A stretch of DNA of 33,610 nt from an uncultured bacterium (GCA_902760645.1 CACWHC010000019.1:1-33610); one strand, 5' to 3'; positions 1-7,455 are shown, counted from the first letter of the stretch. Numbers and translations are program-made. Notes: generated by a model not told the origin, from the letters alone.

Positions 1-41
1 AGAAAAGAATTGGGATAAGTTTTCACACAAAAATAAAAATA

Positions 42-75
42 TTAAAAGGGACTAGTTTATACTAGTCCCTTTTAA
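42..75 (-). terminator. Perfect terminator-like hairpin next to the outermost tRNA-Arg tail copy
   Basis: A 15-bp perfect inverted repeat (42-56 with 61-75) encloses the 4-nt loop TTAT. Read on the minus strand it follows the tRNA-Arg tail copy at 76-93, just as the hairpin at 461-496 follows the real tRNA-Arg. On the minus strand the stem ends in TTAA rather than a long U run, so terminator activity is likely but not certain. Confidence 0.5.
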
Positions 76-93
76 TTTACGCCCGGCGCGATT
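76..93 (-). repeat. Outer copy of the tRNA-Arg 3' end (18 bp)
   Basis: The 18 bp tttacgcccggcgcgatt are identical to 496-513, which cover the acceptor 3' strand, the 3' half of the T-stem and part of the T-loop of the intact tRNA-Arg plus two flanking bases. No other part of a tRNA is present. The copy ends in the T-loop, where the tRNA would continue with CGAAC but the sequence changes to GTCTTGG. It is the third copy of this tail within 440 bp. Confidence 0.9.
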
Positions 94-264
94 GTCTTGG
101 ATTATTGGCAGTTCAACCGTTTACATTCGTTTTGTTTTGTTTGCACAAAACAGTCACTCATTACAACGGTTTCACTAGGACGGCGTTCCGTTCACTGACG
201 TTCACTCCAGCCTTGCCAAAATCCGCCGAACGCACAAATGCGGTTCTCAACGCTGACAAACATA
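94..264. repeat. tRNA-tail-associated structured element, copy A
   Basis: This spacer lies between two copies of the tRNA-Arg tail. It starts with GTCTTGGATTATT and has GCGGTTCTCAAC near its other end (239-254), matching the GGTTCTCATC of copies B and D. Internal complementarity includes AACCGTT (115-121) with AACGGTT (165-171), and a CGCA/TGCG hairpin just before GGTTCTCA. It encodes nothing convincing: the reading frame through it is an incidental opening. Its period with the flanking tail copy is 225 bp. Confidence 0.7.
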
Positions 265-303
265 AAATTAGAGGAGATAGGATTAACCTATCTCCTCTAA
301 TTT
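265..303 (-). terminator. Perfect hairpin next to the middle tRNA-Arg tail copy
   Basis: A 17-bp perfect stem (265-281 with 287-303) has the 5-nt loop ATTAA. On the minus strand it directly follows the duplicated tRNA tail and overlaps its last bases. Its sequence differs from the hairpins at 42-75 and 461-496, but all three are perfect and sit at the same place relative to a tRNA tail. It looks like an intrinsic terminator carried with the repeat unit. Confidence 0.55.
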
Positions 304-318
304 ACGCCCGGCGCGATT
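301..318 (-). repeat. Middle copy of the tRNA-Arg 3' end (18 bp)
   Basis: This is an exact copy of 496-513 and 76-93. It again stops at the same T-loop position, GATT, and is followed by GTCTTGAC instead of CGAAC. It defines a 195-bp period with the real tRNA-Arg end. Confidence 0.9.
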
Positions 319-460
319 GTCTTGACCTGTTCGCATTAAACGTGTCTGCGTGTTTTGCTTCAAAGAACTTACGTTCTTTTCGCAAAAGCACTCCGCTCAC
401 AGGTCGCTCGAACACGCAAGTGCTTACGCACTTTGCGGTTCTCATCTGGCTCAAACCCAA
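319..460. repeat. tRNA-tail-associated structured element, copy B
   Basis: The first 31 bases (319-349) match copy D near tRNA-Ser (28926-28956) at 30 positions, and 388-413 matches 29004-29029 at 24 of 26. An outer stem pairs GACCTGT (324-330) with ACAGGTC (399-405). A nested hairpin pairs AAAGAAC with GTTCTTT, and a third pairs GCAAGTGC with GCACTTTGC around the loop TTAC. It ends in GCGGTTCTCATC. Copy D keeps the same stems with different bases, which points to a conserved RNA or DNA structure rather than a protein. Confidence 0.75.
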
Positions 461-496
461 ATAAAAAGAGATAGGTTTATACCTATCTCTTTTTAT
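461..496 (-). terminator. Intrinsic terminator of the tRNA-Arg transcript
   Basis: A 16-bp perfect stem (461-476 with 481-496) with the 4-nt loop TTAT lies immediately after the tRNA-Arg 3' end on the minus strand. The downstream arm there is AGAGATAGG-like and runs into a U-rich stretch, as expected for a Rho-independent terminator. Confidence 0.75.
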
Positions 497-497
497 T

Positions 498-571
498 TAC
501 GCCCGGCGCGATTCGAACGCGCGACCCTCTGCTTAGAAGGCAGATGCTCTATCCAGCTGAGCTACGGACGC
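498..571 (-). tRNA. tRNA-Arg (anticodon TCT)
   Basis: On the minus strand the 74-nt gene folds as a complete cloverleaf. The acceptor is GCGTCCG with CGGGCGT (one G-U at the end and one inside), the D-stem is GCTC/GAGC, the anticodon stem is TCTGC/GCAGA around the loop CTTCTAA, and the T-stem is GCGCG/CGCGC around TTCGAAT. The discriminator is A, and CCA is not encoded. The anticodon TCT reads AGA/AGG. The gene lies downstream of a T-arm-less tRNA remnant on the same strand and is followed by a terminator. Its last 18 bp are repeated twice further downstream. Confidence 0.95.
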
Positions 572-583
572 ATATCTGTTGTT

Positions 584-716
584 GTCTTGGATTTGCTCCA
601 CGCTCACAGAGTTTCGTTTTCGGCACTTCGTGCCTGTCAACTCAATCTGTTCGCTATCCGGCATGAATGCCGTCCGCAAATCCGCTATTTAATTGTCAAT
701 TTTAAGCTTTTTCTGT
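584..716. repeat. tRNA-tail-associated structured element, copy C
   Basis: This 133-bp spacer lies between tRNA-Arg and the truncated tRNA. It starts with GTCTTGGATT, like copy A. An outer stem pairs GGATTTGC (589-596) with GCAAATCC (676-683), and internal hairpins are GGCAC/GTGCC and GGCAT/ATGCC. Unlike the other copies, no recognisable tRNA tail precedes it, and the tRNA on its other side has lost the T-arm. It seems to be a rearranged member of the same family. Confidence 0.6.
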
Positions 717-771
717 CGCCCTGACCTACCGCTTATAAGGCGGTTGCTCTATCCAGCTGAGCTACCAGGGC
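717..771 (-). pseudogene. T-arm-less tRNA remnant with anticodon TAT (Ile-like)
   Basis: On the minus strand the sequence has a 5' acceptor GCCCTGG, a good D-arm (GCTC/GAGC), and an anticodon arm ACCGC/GCGGT around the loop CTTATAA. It then goes from AGGT directly into CAGGGC, which can pair with the 5' GCCCTG. The whole T-arm, roughly 18 nt, is missing, leaving 55 nt. Anticodon TAT would read the Ile codon AUA. Most bacteria read AUA with a lysidine-modified CAT tRNA, so a TAT anticodon is uncommon; it could also be one base changed from a CAT loop. The T-arm loss suggests a non-functional remnant. A functional T-armless tRNA is not known for bacteria. Confidence 0.7.
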
Positions 772-809
772 TTTTATATGCCAAACACACTCAGTGTTTC
801 CTTATACCA

Positions 810-840
810 ATTATAGTAACATAAATATATTTTTGTGCAA
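810..840 (-). promoter_or_regulatory. Possible promoter of the tRNA locus
   Basis: On the minus strand, TTGCAC (840-835) and TATAAT (815-810) are separated by 19 bp and lie about 40 bp upstream of the tRNA remnant. The spacing is a little long. The rest of 772-954 is AT-rich, with nothing else recognisable. Confidence 0.4.
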
Positions 841-954
841 GTGAAAATTTTTATCCCTTTGTTAACTAATTTTAAGATTTTTAAGTATTCACGCAATTCT
901 GATAAATAATAATACTTTATATTATTGTAAGGTAGTGTATTGTAAAGGTTATTT

Positions 955-1629
955 ATGGGTATTCCAACCGTAGAAGTATTAGAAATATGTGTTCCGAGTA
1001 CTGTCTTTCTCTATAATAACGTTAAAAAGGTTGAAAATGGAGAAAAAGCCAGAGGTACGGTTGTGTTTGCTCAAGGTGCAAAAATCGCCGAAGCAATTGC
1101 TAAATACCATGATTCTACCGCTAAAAATGCATCCGAAGCTTTTAATATATTCGGTAAATATGCCAAAGAAAGTAAAGCCCTCGATTATGCAGGTAAAGGT
1201 GTAAATTGGGCAACTCACAATGTAAACCCTCTAATTTGTGCATCCGGTGTTTATAAAACTCTGACTTCCGATGACAAAGTTCATACCGGCATAACCCAGC
1301 TCGGTGCTATTTCCGGTATGTTCCTCGGTGAAGGCTTGATGAAGAGAAATATGGATAAAGTTATTAATGAGCAAAATGTAACAAAACTCGCCGAAAGCGT
1401 AAAAGATATTAAAGGTTTAGGCGGAATTGCCCAAACGCTGCTCAAAAACAATAACGGCGGTAAAGCCGCTGCTGTTGTAAAAGGTATCGCTTTCGTTTGT
1501 GCGTCAGTTACTTCTTATGCCATAGGTGAAAAAATTGCAACAAATGTCGCTGATGACCTGTGTAAAGACATGGGTGTTGAAAGAGAAAATGTAGAGGATA
1601 CAAACGGAAAAATCGACCGTATGATTTAG
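955..1629 (+). CDS. Hypothetical protein, 224 residues
   Basis: The product is not recognised. It has no signal peptide. It is rich in Ala, Lys, Asn and Gly, with alternating amphipathic helices and two more hydrophobic stretches at about residues 103-125 (NPLICASGVYKTLTSDDK onward) and 173-195 (VVKGIAFVCASVTSYAIG) that could associate with a membrane. The C-terminus is acidic. The ATG at 955 has only a weak AAAGG-like sequence before it, at 939-943. It is followed after 35 bp by a SpoIID-like gene. Continuous coding bias and length support a real gene, but function cannot be assigned. Confidence 0.7.
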   Translation: MGIPTVEVLEICVPSTVFLYNNVKKVENGEKARGTVVFAQGAKIAEAIAKYHDSTAKNASEAFNIFGKYAKESKALDYAGKGVNWATHNVNPLICASGVYKTLTSDDKVHTGITQLGAISGMFLGEGLMKRNMDKVINEQNVTKLAESVKDIKGLGGIAQTLLKNNNGGKAAAVVKGIAFVCASVTSYAIGEKIATNVADDLCKDMGVERENVEDTNGKIDRMI

Positions 1630-1664
1630 AAATACAAAATAAAATGTGTTATAATAATATTGTA

Positions 1665-2540
1665 ATGAGAAAATTAATTTTATTATTTTCAATATTATTA
1701 TTTACTTTTTTAGGGACAACTCCATGTTATGCAATTAAAATAGGCATAATAGTAGGGGCTTCCCAAATCGGTGTGGGTTCATCCAATAATACTTCAATTA
1801 TTGATGCAAACACTAATAAAACAGTATGCAAAATTGATGCCATGAAGGGTTATGAAATAGTACCTTACAAAAATACAATGGCAATTAAATTAAATGGTAA
1901 ATTTTACCAAATATATTCTGATAACATTGTATTAAAACCCGCAAAAGACGGCTTTGTTAATGCAAAAAGAAAATGGTACAGAGGACATCTTGTCATTCAA
2001 AACAGAAATAATAAATTGACTGTTATAAATGACGTTAATTTAGAAGACTATATAAGAGGTGTTGTTCCTGCGGAAATGCCTTCCGGTTGGGAGCTTGAAG
2101 CTCTTAAAGCTCAGGCTATTGCTGCAAGAAGTTATGCTCTTGCAAATCTCGGGAAACGTGCAAGTTTAGGGTTTGACTTAAAAGACACTCCTGAAGATCA
2201 GGCATACGGTGGAGCTTCTGCCGAAACCGTCAGAACAAATACTGCTGTTGAACAAACAGAAAAACTTGTTTTAACGTATAATTATAAAGTTGTTTCTGCA
2301 TATTATTCGGCATCCGCAGGCGGTCAGTCGATTAGTGCTAAAGACGTTTGGGGTGCGGATGTACCGTATATCCGTTCCGTGCCGTCGTACGACGGTAATG
2401 TAAAAAAGAATGGGCATGGTGTCGGCATGTCGCAGCATGGTGCTAATAACCTTGCTAAAGACGGGTATAATGCATACCAAATTTTGCAATATTTTTATCA
2501 AAACGTCAGATTTGCCAAAATTAACGATAAAGCAAGCTAA
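1665..2540 (+). CDS. SpoIID/LytB-domain protein, shortened
   Basis: This is a SpoIID/LytB-family exported protein, related to peptidoglycan-processing amidase enhancers and lytic transglycosylases acting on the cell wall. A signal peptide starts at MRKLILLFSILLF and probably ends near CYA. The hallmark sequences are present: YIRGVVPAEMPSGW, then LKAQAIAARSYAL, SAYYSASAGG with VWG, and GHGVGMSQHGA near the C-terminus. The stretch between PYIRSVPS and GHGVGMSQ, usually several tens of residues in this family, is only about 10 residues here, so a subdomain seems to be missing. I prefer the ATG at 1665 over the one at 1644, because TATAAT at 1650-1655 looks like a -10 box and the signal peptide starts at 1665. 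There is no clear ribosome site, so the mRNA may be leaderless. Confidence 0.85.
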   Translation: MRKLILLFSILLFTFLGTTPCYAIKIGIIVGASQIGVGSSNNTSIIDANTNKTVCKIDAMKGYEIVPYKNTMAIKLNGKFYQIYSDNIVLKPAKDGFVNAKRKWYRGHLVIQNRNNKLTVINDVNLEDYIRGVVPAEMPSGWELEALKAQAIAARSYALANLGKRASLGFDLKDTPEDQAYGGASAETVRTNTAVEQTEKLVLTYNYKVVSAYYSASAGGQSISAKDVWGADVPYIRSVPSYDGNVKKNGHGVGMSQHGANNLAKDGYNAYQILQYFYQNVRFAKINDKAS

Positions 2541-2665
2541 ATATTTTTGCGTAGTCTTTTTTTGCCAATCTTCAAATTAGGCTATAGTTATGCTTTCAGG
2601 AGAAGTATATCTTGTTTTATATATTAATAATAAGGCTTTTTGTAAAAAAAAATCTTGCAAACCCC

Positions 2666-2693
2666 TTGCAAATTGGGAATAAAATGCTATAAT
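2666..2693 (+). promoter_or_regulatory. Promoter of the HU gene
   Basis: TTGCAA (2666-2671) and TATAAT (2688-2693) are separated by 16 bp, with TGC before the -10 (extended -10). They lie about 75 bp upstream of the HU start. A strong ribosome site, GAAGGAGG, lies at 2755-2763. Confidence 0.75.
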
Positions 2694-2769
2694 GTTTTCG
2701 TCGATTATGAAAGGCATGCGGATAAAATGGTTTTAGTGTTCCGTTTGCAAAGGAAGAAGGAGGTTCGTA

Positions 2770-3042
2770 ATGAACAAAGAAGAATTGGTAAAAGAAGTAT
2801 CTAAAAAAGCTAAAGTTTCTCAAAAAGCTGCTGCTGATGTAATTGCAGCTACATTGGAAACTATTGAAAAAACTGTTTCTAAAGGTAAAAAAGTAACTCT
2901 AGTTGGTTTTGGTACATTTGAATCAAGAAAAAGAGCTGCAAGAACAGGCAGAAACCCTCAAACAGGTGCTGCTTTGAAAATTGCTGCTAAAACTGTACCT
3001 GCATTCTCAGCTGGTAAAAAATTCAAAGAACTTGTTAAGTAA
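2770..3042 (+). CDS. hup: HU-family DNA-binding protein
   Basis: This is a histone-like nucleoid protein that bends and compacts DNA as a dimer. At 90 residues it has the normal length. It begins MNKEELVKEVSKKAKVSQK, has the helical dimer base (residues 1-45), the VTLVGFGTFESRKRAARTGRNPQTG region leading into the DNA-binding arm with the intercalating Pro (RNPQTG), and the terminal AFSAGKKFKELVK helix. It is monocistronic, with its own promoter, a strong Shine-Dalgarno and a terminator at 3064-3098. Confidence 0.97.
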   Translation: MNKEELVKEVSKKAKVSQKAAADVIAATLETIEKTVSKGKKVTLVGFGTFESRKRAARTGRNPQTGAALKIAAKTVPAFSAGKKFKELVK

Positions 3043-3063
3043 TTTTCTTGTTCAAAAGAATTT

Positions 3064-3098
3064 AAAAGCCGATATTCTATCAGAATGTCGGCTTTTTT
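3064..3098 (+). terminator. Intrinsic terminator of the HU gene
   Basis: A 15-bp stem (3064-3078 with 3082-3096, containing GCCGA/TCGGC) and a short loop are followed by a run of six T. The A-rich left arm could also serve the convergent transglycosylase gene on the minus strand. Confidence 0.9.
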
Positions 3099-3124
3099 AG
3101 TTCAAAACTTAATTAGTATTTTAA

Positions 3125-5110
3125 CTAGTCGTTACCGCTGTATAAACGTACATAATTCCAGTAGCTTCTGAAAACTTTTTTAACGTAATCACGGGTTTCA
3201 GGATATGGAATTTGTTCAATAAACGAGTCTGTATCAGTATAATTTAAAGTTTTTTTCCATTGATTTACCGCTCCTGCTCCGCTGTTATATGCGGCAACAG
3301 ATAATATATTATCGCCGTTTAACTGGGTTTTTACCGAACCGTAGTGATAATTACCGAGCAATATGTTATCTTGAGGACTGAATAAATCGTAGGCGGATAT
3401 TCCTTGCTGTTTTGCGGTTCCTTCTGCTGTAGCAGGCATTAATTGCATCAGACCTCTTGCACCTGCTGAGCTTTGTGCGGCAGGGTTAAAATAACTTTCT
3501 TCTCTGGTTAATGCCATCATTAACGGGAATACCGTACCTGCACGGTCTGAATAATCCCTGAGTTCATTGTAATAAAATTCCGGATATACCAAACGCCATC
3601 TCAAATCTGTTCTCTCAGGTTTTTCGCTGAGTTTATCCATTGCATCTCTTGCAGTGAGCATGGCTTTACTAATTTCGCCCCGTTGATATAATGTCCAGCT
3701 TTTTACAAAATCATCATATGACGTGTATTCTTCTAAAATTTCGTAGTCTTTTAATTTAAGCAATTTATCAAGAAAAGCATGCTTTCTTTCATAAGGAAAT
3801 TCAATATCCTTTTGGTGCATTGTTGTGGCGATTATCGGAGTTTTTGAATGATTTAATCTCAAATACGAACGGTATGCGTAATAATTATCGGGATATTTTG
3901 ATATTACTCCTCTGTAATAGCTTACATAATCTCTGTATGCACGGGTTTTTTCGCTGAGTTTTCCCATATAGTACATAACTTGCGGTGCGTATTTAGATGA
4001 ATCTTTATATTTGTTCAGAAAATCAGCACCTATACGTTGAGCGTCATTTGTGTTATTGTTTCTGACCATATAGAGAAACATTTGTGATTGTGCTTCATCC
4101 GTATAGCTTCCTGCAGGATACCACAAATAAAGATTTTTATAGCAGGCAAATTTATCATCGGATGAACTGTATCTGCATTTGATAGCAAGGAGATAATCTT
4201 TTCCTCTTGATTTAGCTATTCCAAATAAATCTGTTGCCGTCTGATATTTTGACGGTACTGTTTCCATATATGAGTTAATTGCATCATATATATCTTCTTT
4301 ATCAACGTATTCTGAATTTTCTTTTAATCCCCATTCCATAAGGAATTTTGCATTTGATAGGTTCTTTAATGCTATGGCATTTTGGACTGCGATAGGCCAT
4401 GAACTTTTTAAGTCAGCTTTTTTAACAAATTCGTCCGCTTTTTGGTAATCTCCTACTTTGTATAAGGATTTTGCCATTAAATAGTAATCGTCATTTGAAA
4501 TCTGTACATCCATACTTGTCCAGTCATTTATGACAGAACTGACGAGTCTTCCTGACGGAGCTTTTTTTAAATAATGTCTGAAATGACTTTGTATATCGCT
4601 TTTTGCAGAAAGAGGAAATATTTTTTCATTTTCATATTTTTTTAAGTCAATAGTGCCGGAGTAATACTCTGAAGCTATTGCGTAGTCTGAATTTGGAAAT
4701 TTTGCAATAATTTTTTCAAATTCTTTTTTTGCCGCATTTGGGTTATTTTTCATTAAATCCTGTGCCAGATTATATCTTGCTCTGATTGACATAACGTGTT
4801 TAGGGTATAAGAACAAGAATAATTTATATTGTTTAACGGCAGAGTCAAAGTCTTCAACCTTGTCAGCCGAAAGAGCCTGCCTGTATATGGCAAGAGGTTT
4901 TAAATTTGATGAAAAAACAATTTTAGAGAATATATAATAAGATTTTGAATAATCTTTGTTATTATAGGCATTTAGTCCGGCAGTATATATTTCATCGGAT
5001 TTCTCCGAGGGCTGATAGATGTTAGCTCCTGCCCACAGTGCTGCAGCAAACAGTCCTCCGCCTATTAATAATATAACTGTCCCTTTTTTTAATTTATCCC
5101 AACTAATCAT
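3125..5110 (-). CDS. slt: Soluble-lytic-transglycosylase-type protein with helical repeats
   Basis: This is a peptidoglycan lytic transglycosylase acting in the envelope. The 661 residues begin with a single N-terminal membrane segment (residues 11-27, VILLIGGGLFAAALWAG). A long TPR-like helical solenoid follows (about 35-500), with an SLT domain at the C-terminus. The catalytic Glu is in TREESYFNP (about residue 538). The family motifs GARGLMQLMPATA, DNILLGNYHY and AAYNSGAGAV are all present. The architecture is that of Slt70-like enzymes, but with a membrane anchor. It is divergent from the cupin gene at 5221; the ribosome site is weak. Confidence 0.92.
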   Translation of the reverse strand: MISWDKLKKGTVILLIGGGLFAAALWAGANIYQPSEKSDEIYTAGLNAYNNKDYSKSYYIFSKIVFSSNLKPLAIYRQALSADKVEDFDSAVKQYKLFLFLYPKHVMSIRARYNLAQDLMKNNPNAAKKEFEKIIAKFPNSDYAIASEYYSGTIDLKKYENEKIFPLSAKSDIQSHFRHYLKKAPSGRLVSSVINDWTSMDVQISNDDYYLMAKSLYKVGDYQKADEFVKKADLKSSWPIAVQNAIALKNLSNAKFLMEWGLKENSEYVDKEDIYDAINSYMETVPSKYQTATDLFGIAKSRGKDYLLAIKCRYSSSDDKFACYKNLYLWYPAGSYTDEAQSQMFLYMVRNNNTNDAQRIGADFLNKYKDSSKYAPQVMYYMGKLSEKTRAYRDYVSYYRGVISKYPDNYYAYRSYLRLNHSKTPIIATTMHQKDIEFPYERKHAFLDKLLKLKDYEILEEYTSYDDFVKSWTLYQRGEISKAMLTARDAMDKLSEKPERTDLRWRLVYPEFYYNELRDYSDRAGTVFPLMMALTREESYFNPAAQSSAGARGLMQLMPATAEGTAKQQGISAYDLFSPQDNILLGNYHYGSVKTQLNGDNILSVAAYNSGAGAVNQWKKTLNYTDTDSFIEQIPYPETRDYVKKVFRSYWNYVRLYSGND

Positions 5111-5220
5111 AATCTACGCTACATGATAGCACAAATTTCCGGCATTGAATATTTTTCGTGAAAAAGTTTACAAACACGGGCCGATAACGTATAATATTTA
5201 AAAGAGCAGGTAAGATTATT

Positions 5221-5583
5221 ATGGAAAATATCCAAAGCAGTAATAAGAAGTATGAACGTCCCTGGGGGTATTATATCAATATTGCAGACGGGGATAGTTA
5301 TCTTGTAAAAATCATTCATGTCAATGTCGGGGGGAAGCTTTCGGTTCAGTCACATAATCACAGGTGTGAACATTGGACTGTTGTCCGTGGAACAGCCAAG
5401 GTGATACTTAATAAAGATGAACTTATTTTGAAAGAAGGCGAAAGTATCGATATCCCTCTTAAAGCCGTCCACTCACTTCAAAATCCTTATGAAAGTGAAT
5501 TGGAAGTCATAGAAATTCAAAGAGGTGATTTGTTATCGGAGGATGATATTATCCGATATGAAGATATTTACGGTCGTGTATAA
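5221..5583 (+). CDS. Cupin, mannose-6-phosphate isomerase type II-like
   Basis: This is a stand-alone 120-residue cupin matching the C-terminal isomerase domain of bifunctional ManC/AlgA-type enzymes, which interconvert fructose-6-P and mannose-6-P. Visible motifs are ERPWGYY at residues 12-18, a metal-binding cupin motif HNHRCEHWTVVRG, GESIDIPLKAVHSLQNP, and the terminal EIQRGDLLSEDDIIRYEDIYGR. The guanylyltransferase half is absent. Free-standing versions occur and may be isomerases or sugar-nucleotide cupins. The stop lies one base from the stop of the convergent sensor-kinase gene, and no terminator lies between them. Confidence 0.88.
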   Translation: MENIQSSNKKYERPWGYYINIADGDSYLVKIIHVNVGGKLSVQSHNHRCEHWTVVRGTAKVILNKDELILKEGESIDIPLKAVHSLQNPYESELEVIEIQRGDLLSEDDIIRYEDIYGRV

Positions 5584-5584
5584 A

Positions 5585-7375
5585 TTATATTACTTTTTCT
5601 GCGTCAGTTTCAATTCCTGCAGGAAGAATAAATCCGAATGTAGAACCCTTACCGACTTCTGAATTTACATAAATTCTTCCGTTATGATATTTTTCAATAG
5701 TGGTTTTTACAAGGTGTAAGCCCAGACCTGTTCCTTTTACCGAGTGAACGTTGTTTTCTACACGGTAGAACCTGTCAAAAATTTTCTTTAAATGTTCCGG
5801 GGCAATTCCGCATCCTCTGTCTGTTACGGTAACTTCAACCTCATTTGTATCACGCAGATTTCTTATATTAATATCTATTGTGGAATCGTCAGGAGAATAT
5901 TTTATTGCATTTGATAAGAAATTGGTCAATGCTCTTTGTATTCCGTTGTAATTAAACATAAAATCAGGTATATCATCATCTTTGCTGACAGAAATTTTAA
6001 TTTGTCTGTCTTTTGCAAGAATAGAAACCTGTCTTACGCAATCTTCAACAACTTCAAGAATATTATTTAATGATTTTTCCATAGGTGCATTTGATTCCAT
6101 TCTTGAAAAATCAAGAATATCGTTAACCATGCTCTGCAATCTTATAATTTCCTGATTAATGGTTCCTATAAATTCTTTTTGGGTATCATAATCAAATTCG
6201 TTGCCATAGTTATAAAGAGTATCAATATAGCTTCTTAATACGGTAACAGGGGTGCGGAGTTCGTGCGATACATTAGATATGAAGTCCGAACGCATTTTAT
6301 CCATTTCTGCTTCTTTTGTCATGTCGATAAGAACAATAATATAACCTACATAATCTCTGTTACCCGTAAACATTGGGGACATAACGGATTTTATAACCCT
6401 GTTATCAACATTTATCGTAAATTCTATCGGCTTCTTTTCTATAATATCAAGCGGAGTATCTTTAAATTCTTCGATTTTAGCCTTAAAGCAGTAGTTTTCC
6501 GAAGTATCAATATAGTTTTGTATTTTGGTATTCAAAAGCTGTTCTTCGGTAACTTCAAGTAAATCCTGAGCATGATTATTGATTAATACTACATTGTCAT
6601 TATCATCACATACGACAACACCGTTTGCAATACTCATCAGTACGGATTCAAATTTATTTCTTTCAAGCATAATTCTGTCGATATTTTGTTCTTCGTATAT
6701 ATGAAGTCTGTTCGACATATCATTGAAGGCCTTGAAAAGCTCCTGAACTTCCGAGCTGACTTCCCCGCTTTCAAGTTTATATCCGAATTGTCCTGTGGAT
6801 ATCTTTTTAACTCCGCTTTGCAGCATTTTTAATTCTCTTGTAATCAGGTATGTGTTAATAAGTATTACAAGTGCAAAAACAAACCATACTACCGTAAATA
6901 CGAATAATAACGATATTCTGGCGGTGGAAGTGATTTTCGATACGACATTTCCCGATAAACCTACCGTAACCGAGCCGTATACATCATTGCTGCCGGGAAT
7001 GATGAGCGGTGAACTTACTGTTATAGCAGGTTTCTTAACCTTATTGTCAGATATATTTTTTGTGGAATATAAAATATTCCCTTCATTATCCCTGTATTCT
7101 ATAAGGACTATATCGTTGTGTCCTGCGAGCAGCAGTTCGGAATGCGATTTTAAAGATTTTACCGCATCTGCCGTTGATAAGTTCTTTATTTGTTCAATAC
7201 TTTCAATAGCAAGTGTTCGGGAAATTCCTTCCCCAAAACTTTGGTATCCCTGTTTCAGCATTTTTTGAATATTAAAAACAGCAAAAATAGCTATAAAAAC
7301 AATCAAAGCCGTGCTTAATAATAACCCCGATATAATAAGACGATTTTGTGCTGTTAAACTAAACTTTCTGCTCAT
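5585..7375 (-). CDS. Membrane sensor histidine kinase, NblS/WalK-like
   Basis: From the ATG at 7375 the protein has 596 residues: TM1 (about 13-36), an extracytoplasmic sensor region, TM2 (154-178), HAMP (178-231), PAS (240-352), HisKA and HATPase. The phospho-acceptor is His371 in ISNVSHELRTP. The ATP-binding boxes NFLSNAIKYSPDDS, DRGCGIAP, FDRFYRVEN and GTGLGLHLVK are intact. The order TM-sensor-TM-HAMP-PAS-kinase is that of WalK/PhoR kinases and of cyanobacterial NblS/Hik33; the ortholog name is inference. No response regulator is adjacent. I reject an upstream start at 7468 because those codons run into a palindromic repeat and the TM1 start fits 7375. Confidence 0.92.
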   Translation of the reverse strand: MSRKFSLTAQNRLIISGLLLSTALIVFIAIFAVFNIQKMLKQGYQSFGEGISRTLAIESIEQIKNLSTADAVKSLKSHSELLLAGHNDIVLIEYRDNEGNILYSTKNISDNKVKKPAITVSSPLIIPGSNDVYGSVTVGLSGNVVSKITSTARISLLFVFTVVWFVFALVILINTYLITRELKMLQSGVKKISTGQFGYKLESGEVSSEVQELFKAFNDMSNRLHIYEEQNIDRIMLERNKFESVLMSIANGVVVCDDNDNVVLINNHAQDLLEVTEEQLLNTKIQNYIDTSENYCFKAKIEEFKDTPLDIIEKKPIEFTINVDNRVIKSVMSPMFTGNRDYVGYIIVLIDMTKEAEMDKMRSDFISNVSHELRTPVTVLRSYIDTLYNYGNEFDYDTQKEFIGTINQEIIRLQSMVNDILDFSRMESNAPMEKSLNNILEVVEDCVRQVSILAKDRQIKISVSKDDDIPDFMFNYNGIQRALTNFLSNAIKYSPDDSTIDINIRNLRDTNEVEVTVTDRGCGIAPEHLKKIFDRFYRVENNVHSVKGTGLGLHLVKTTIEKYHNGRIYVNSEVGKGSTFGFILPAGIETDAEKVI

Positions 7376-7455
7376 ACGAAAATTATTACACTTATTTGTA
7401 TGACCGTCAAGTGTTGGATGTGAAGATTTGTCGTGATAAATAATTATTGCAAATG

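Noticed and set aside
105-724. Open frames through the tRNA repeat region
   Set aside because: They run through tRNA tails, hairpins and tRNA genes, with composition like the repeat and no ribosome site; the frames exist by chance.
1644-1664. Upstream ATG for the SpoIID-like gene
   Set aside because: The seven extra codons overlap a TATAAT-like box and the signal peptide begins at 1665.
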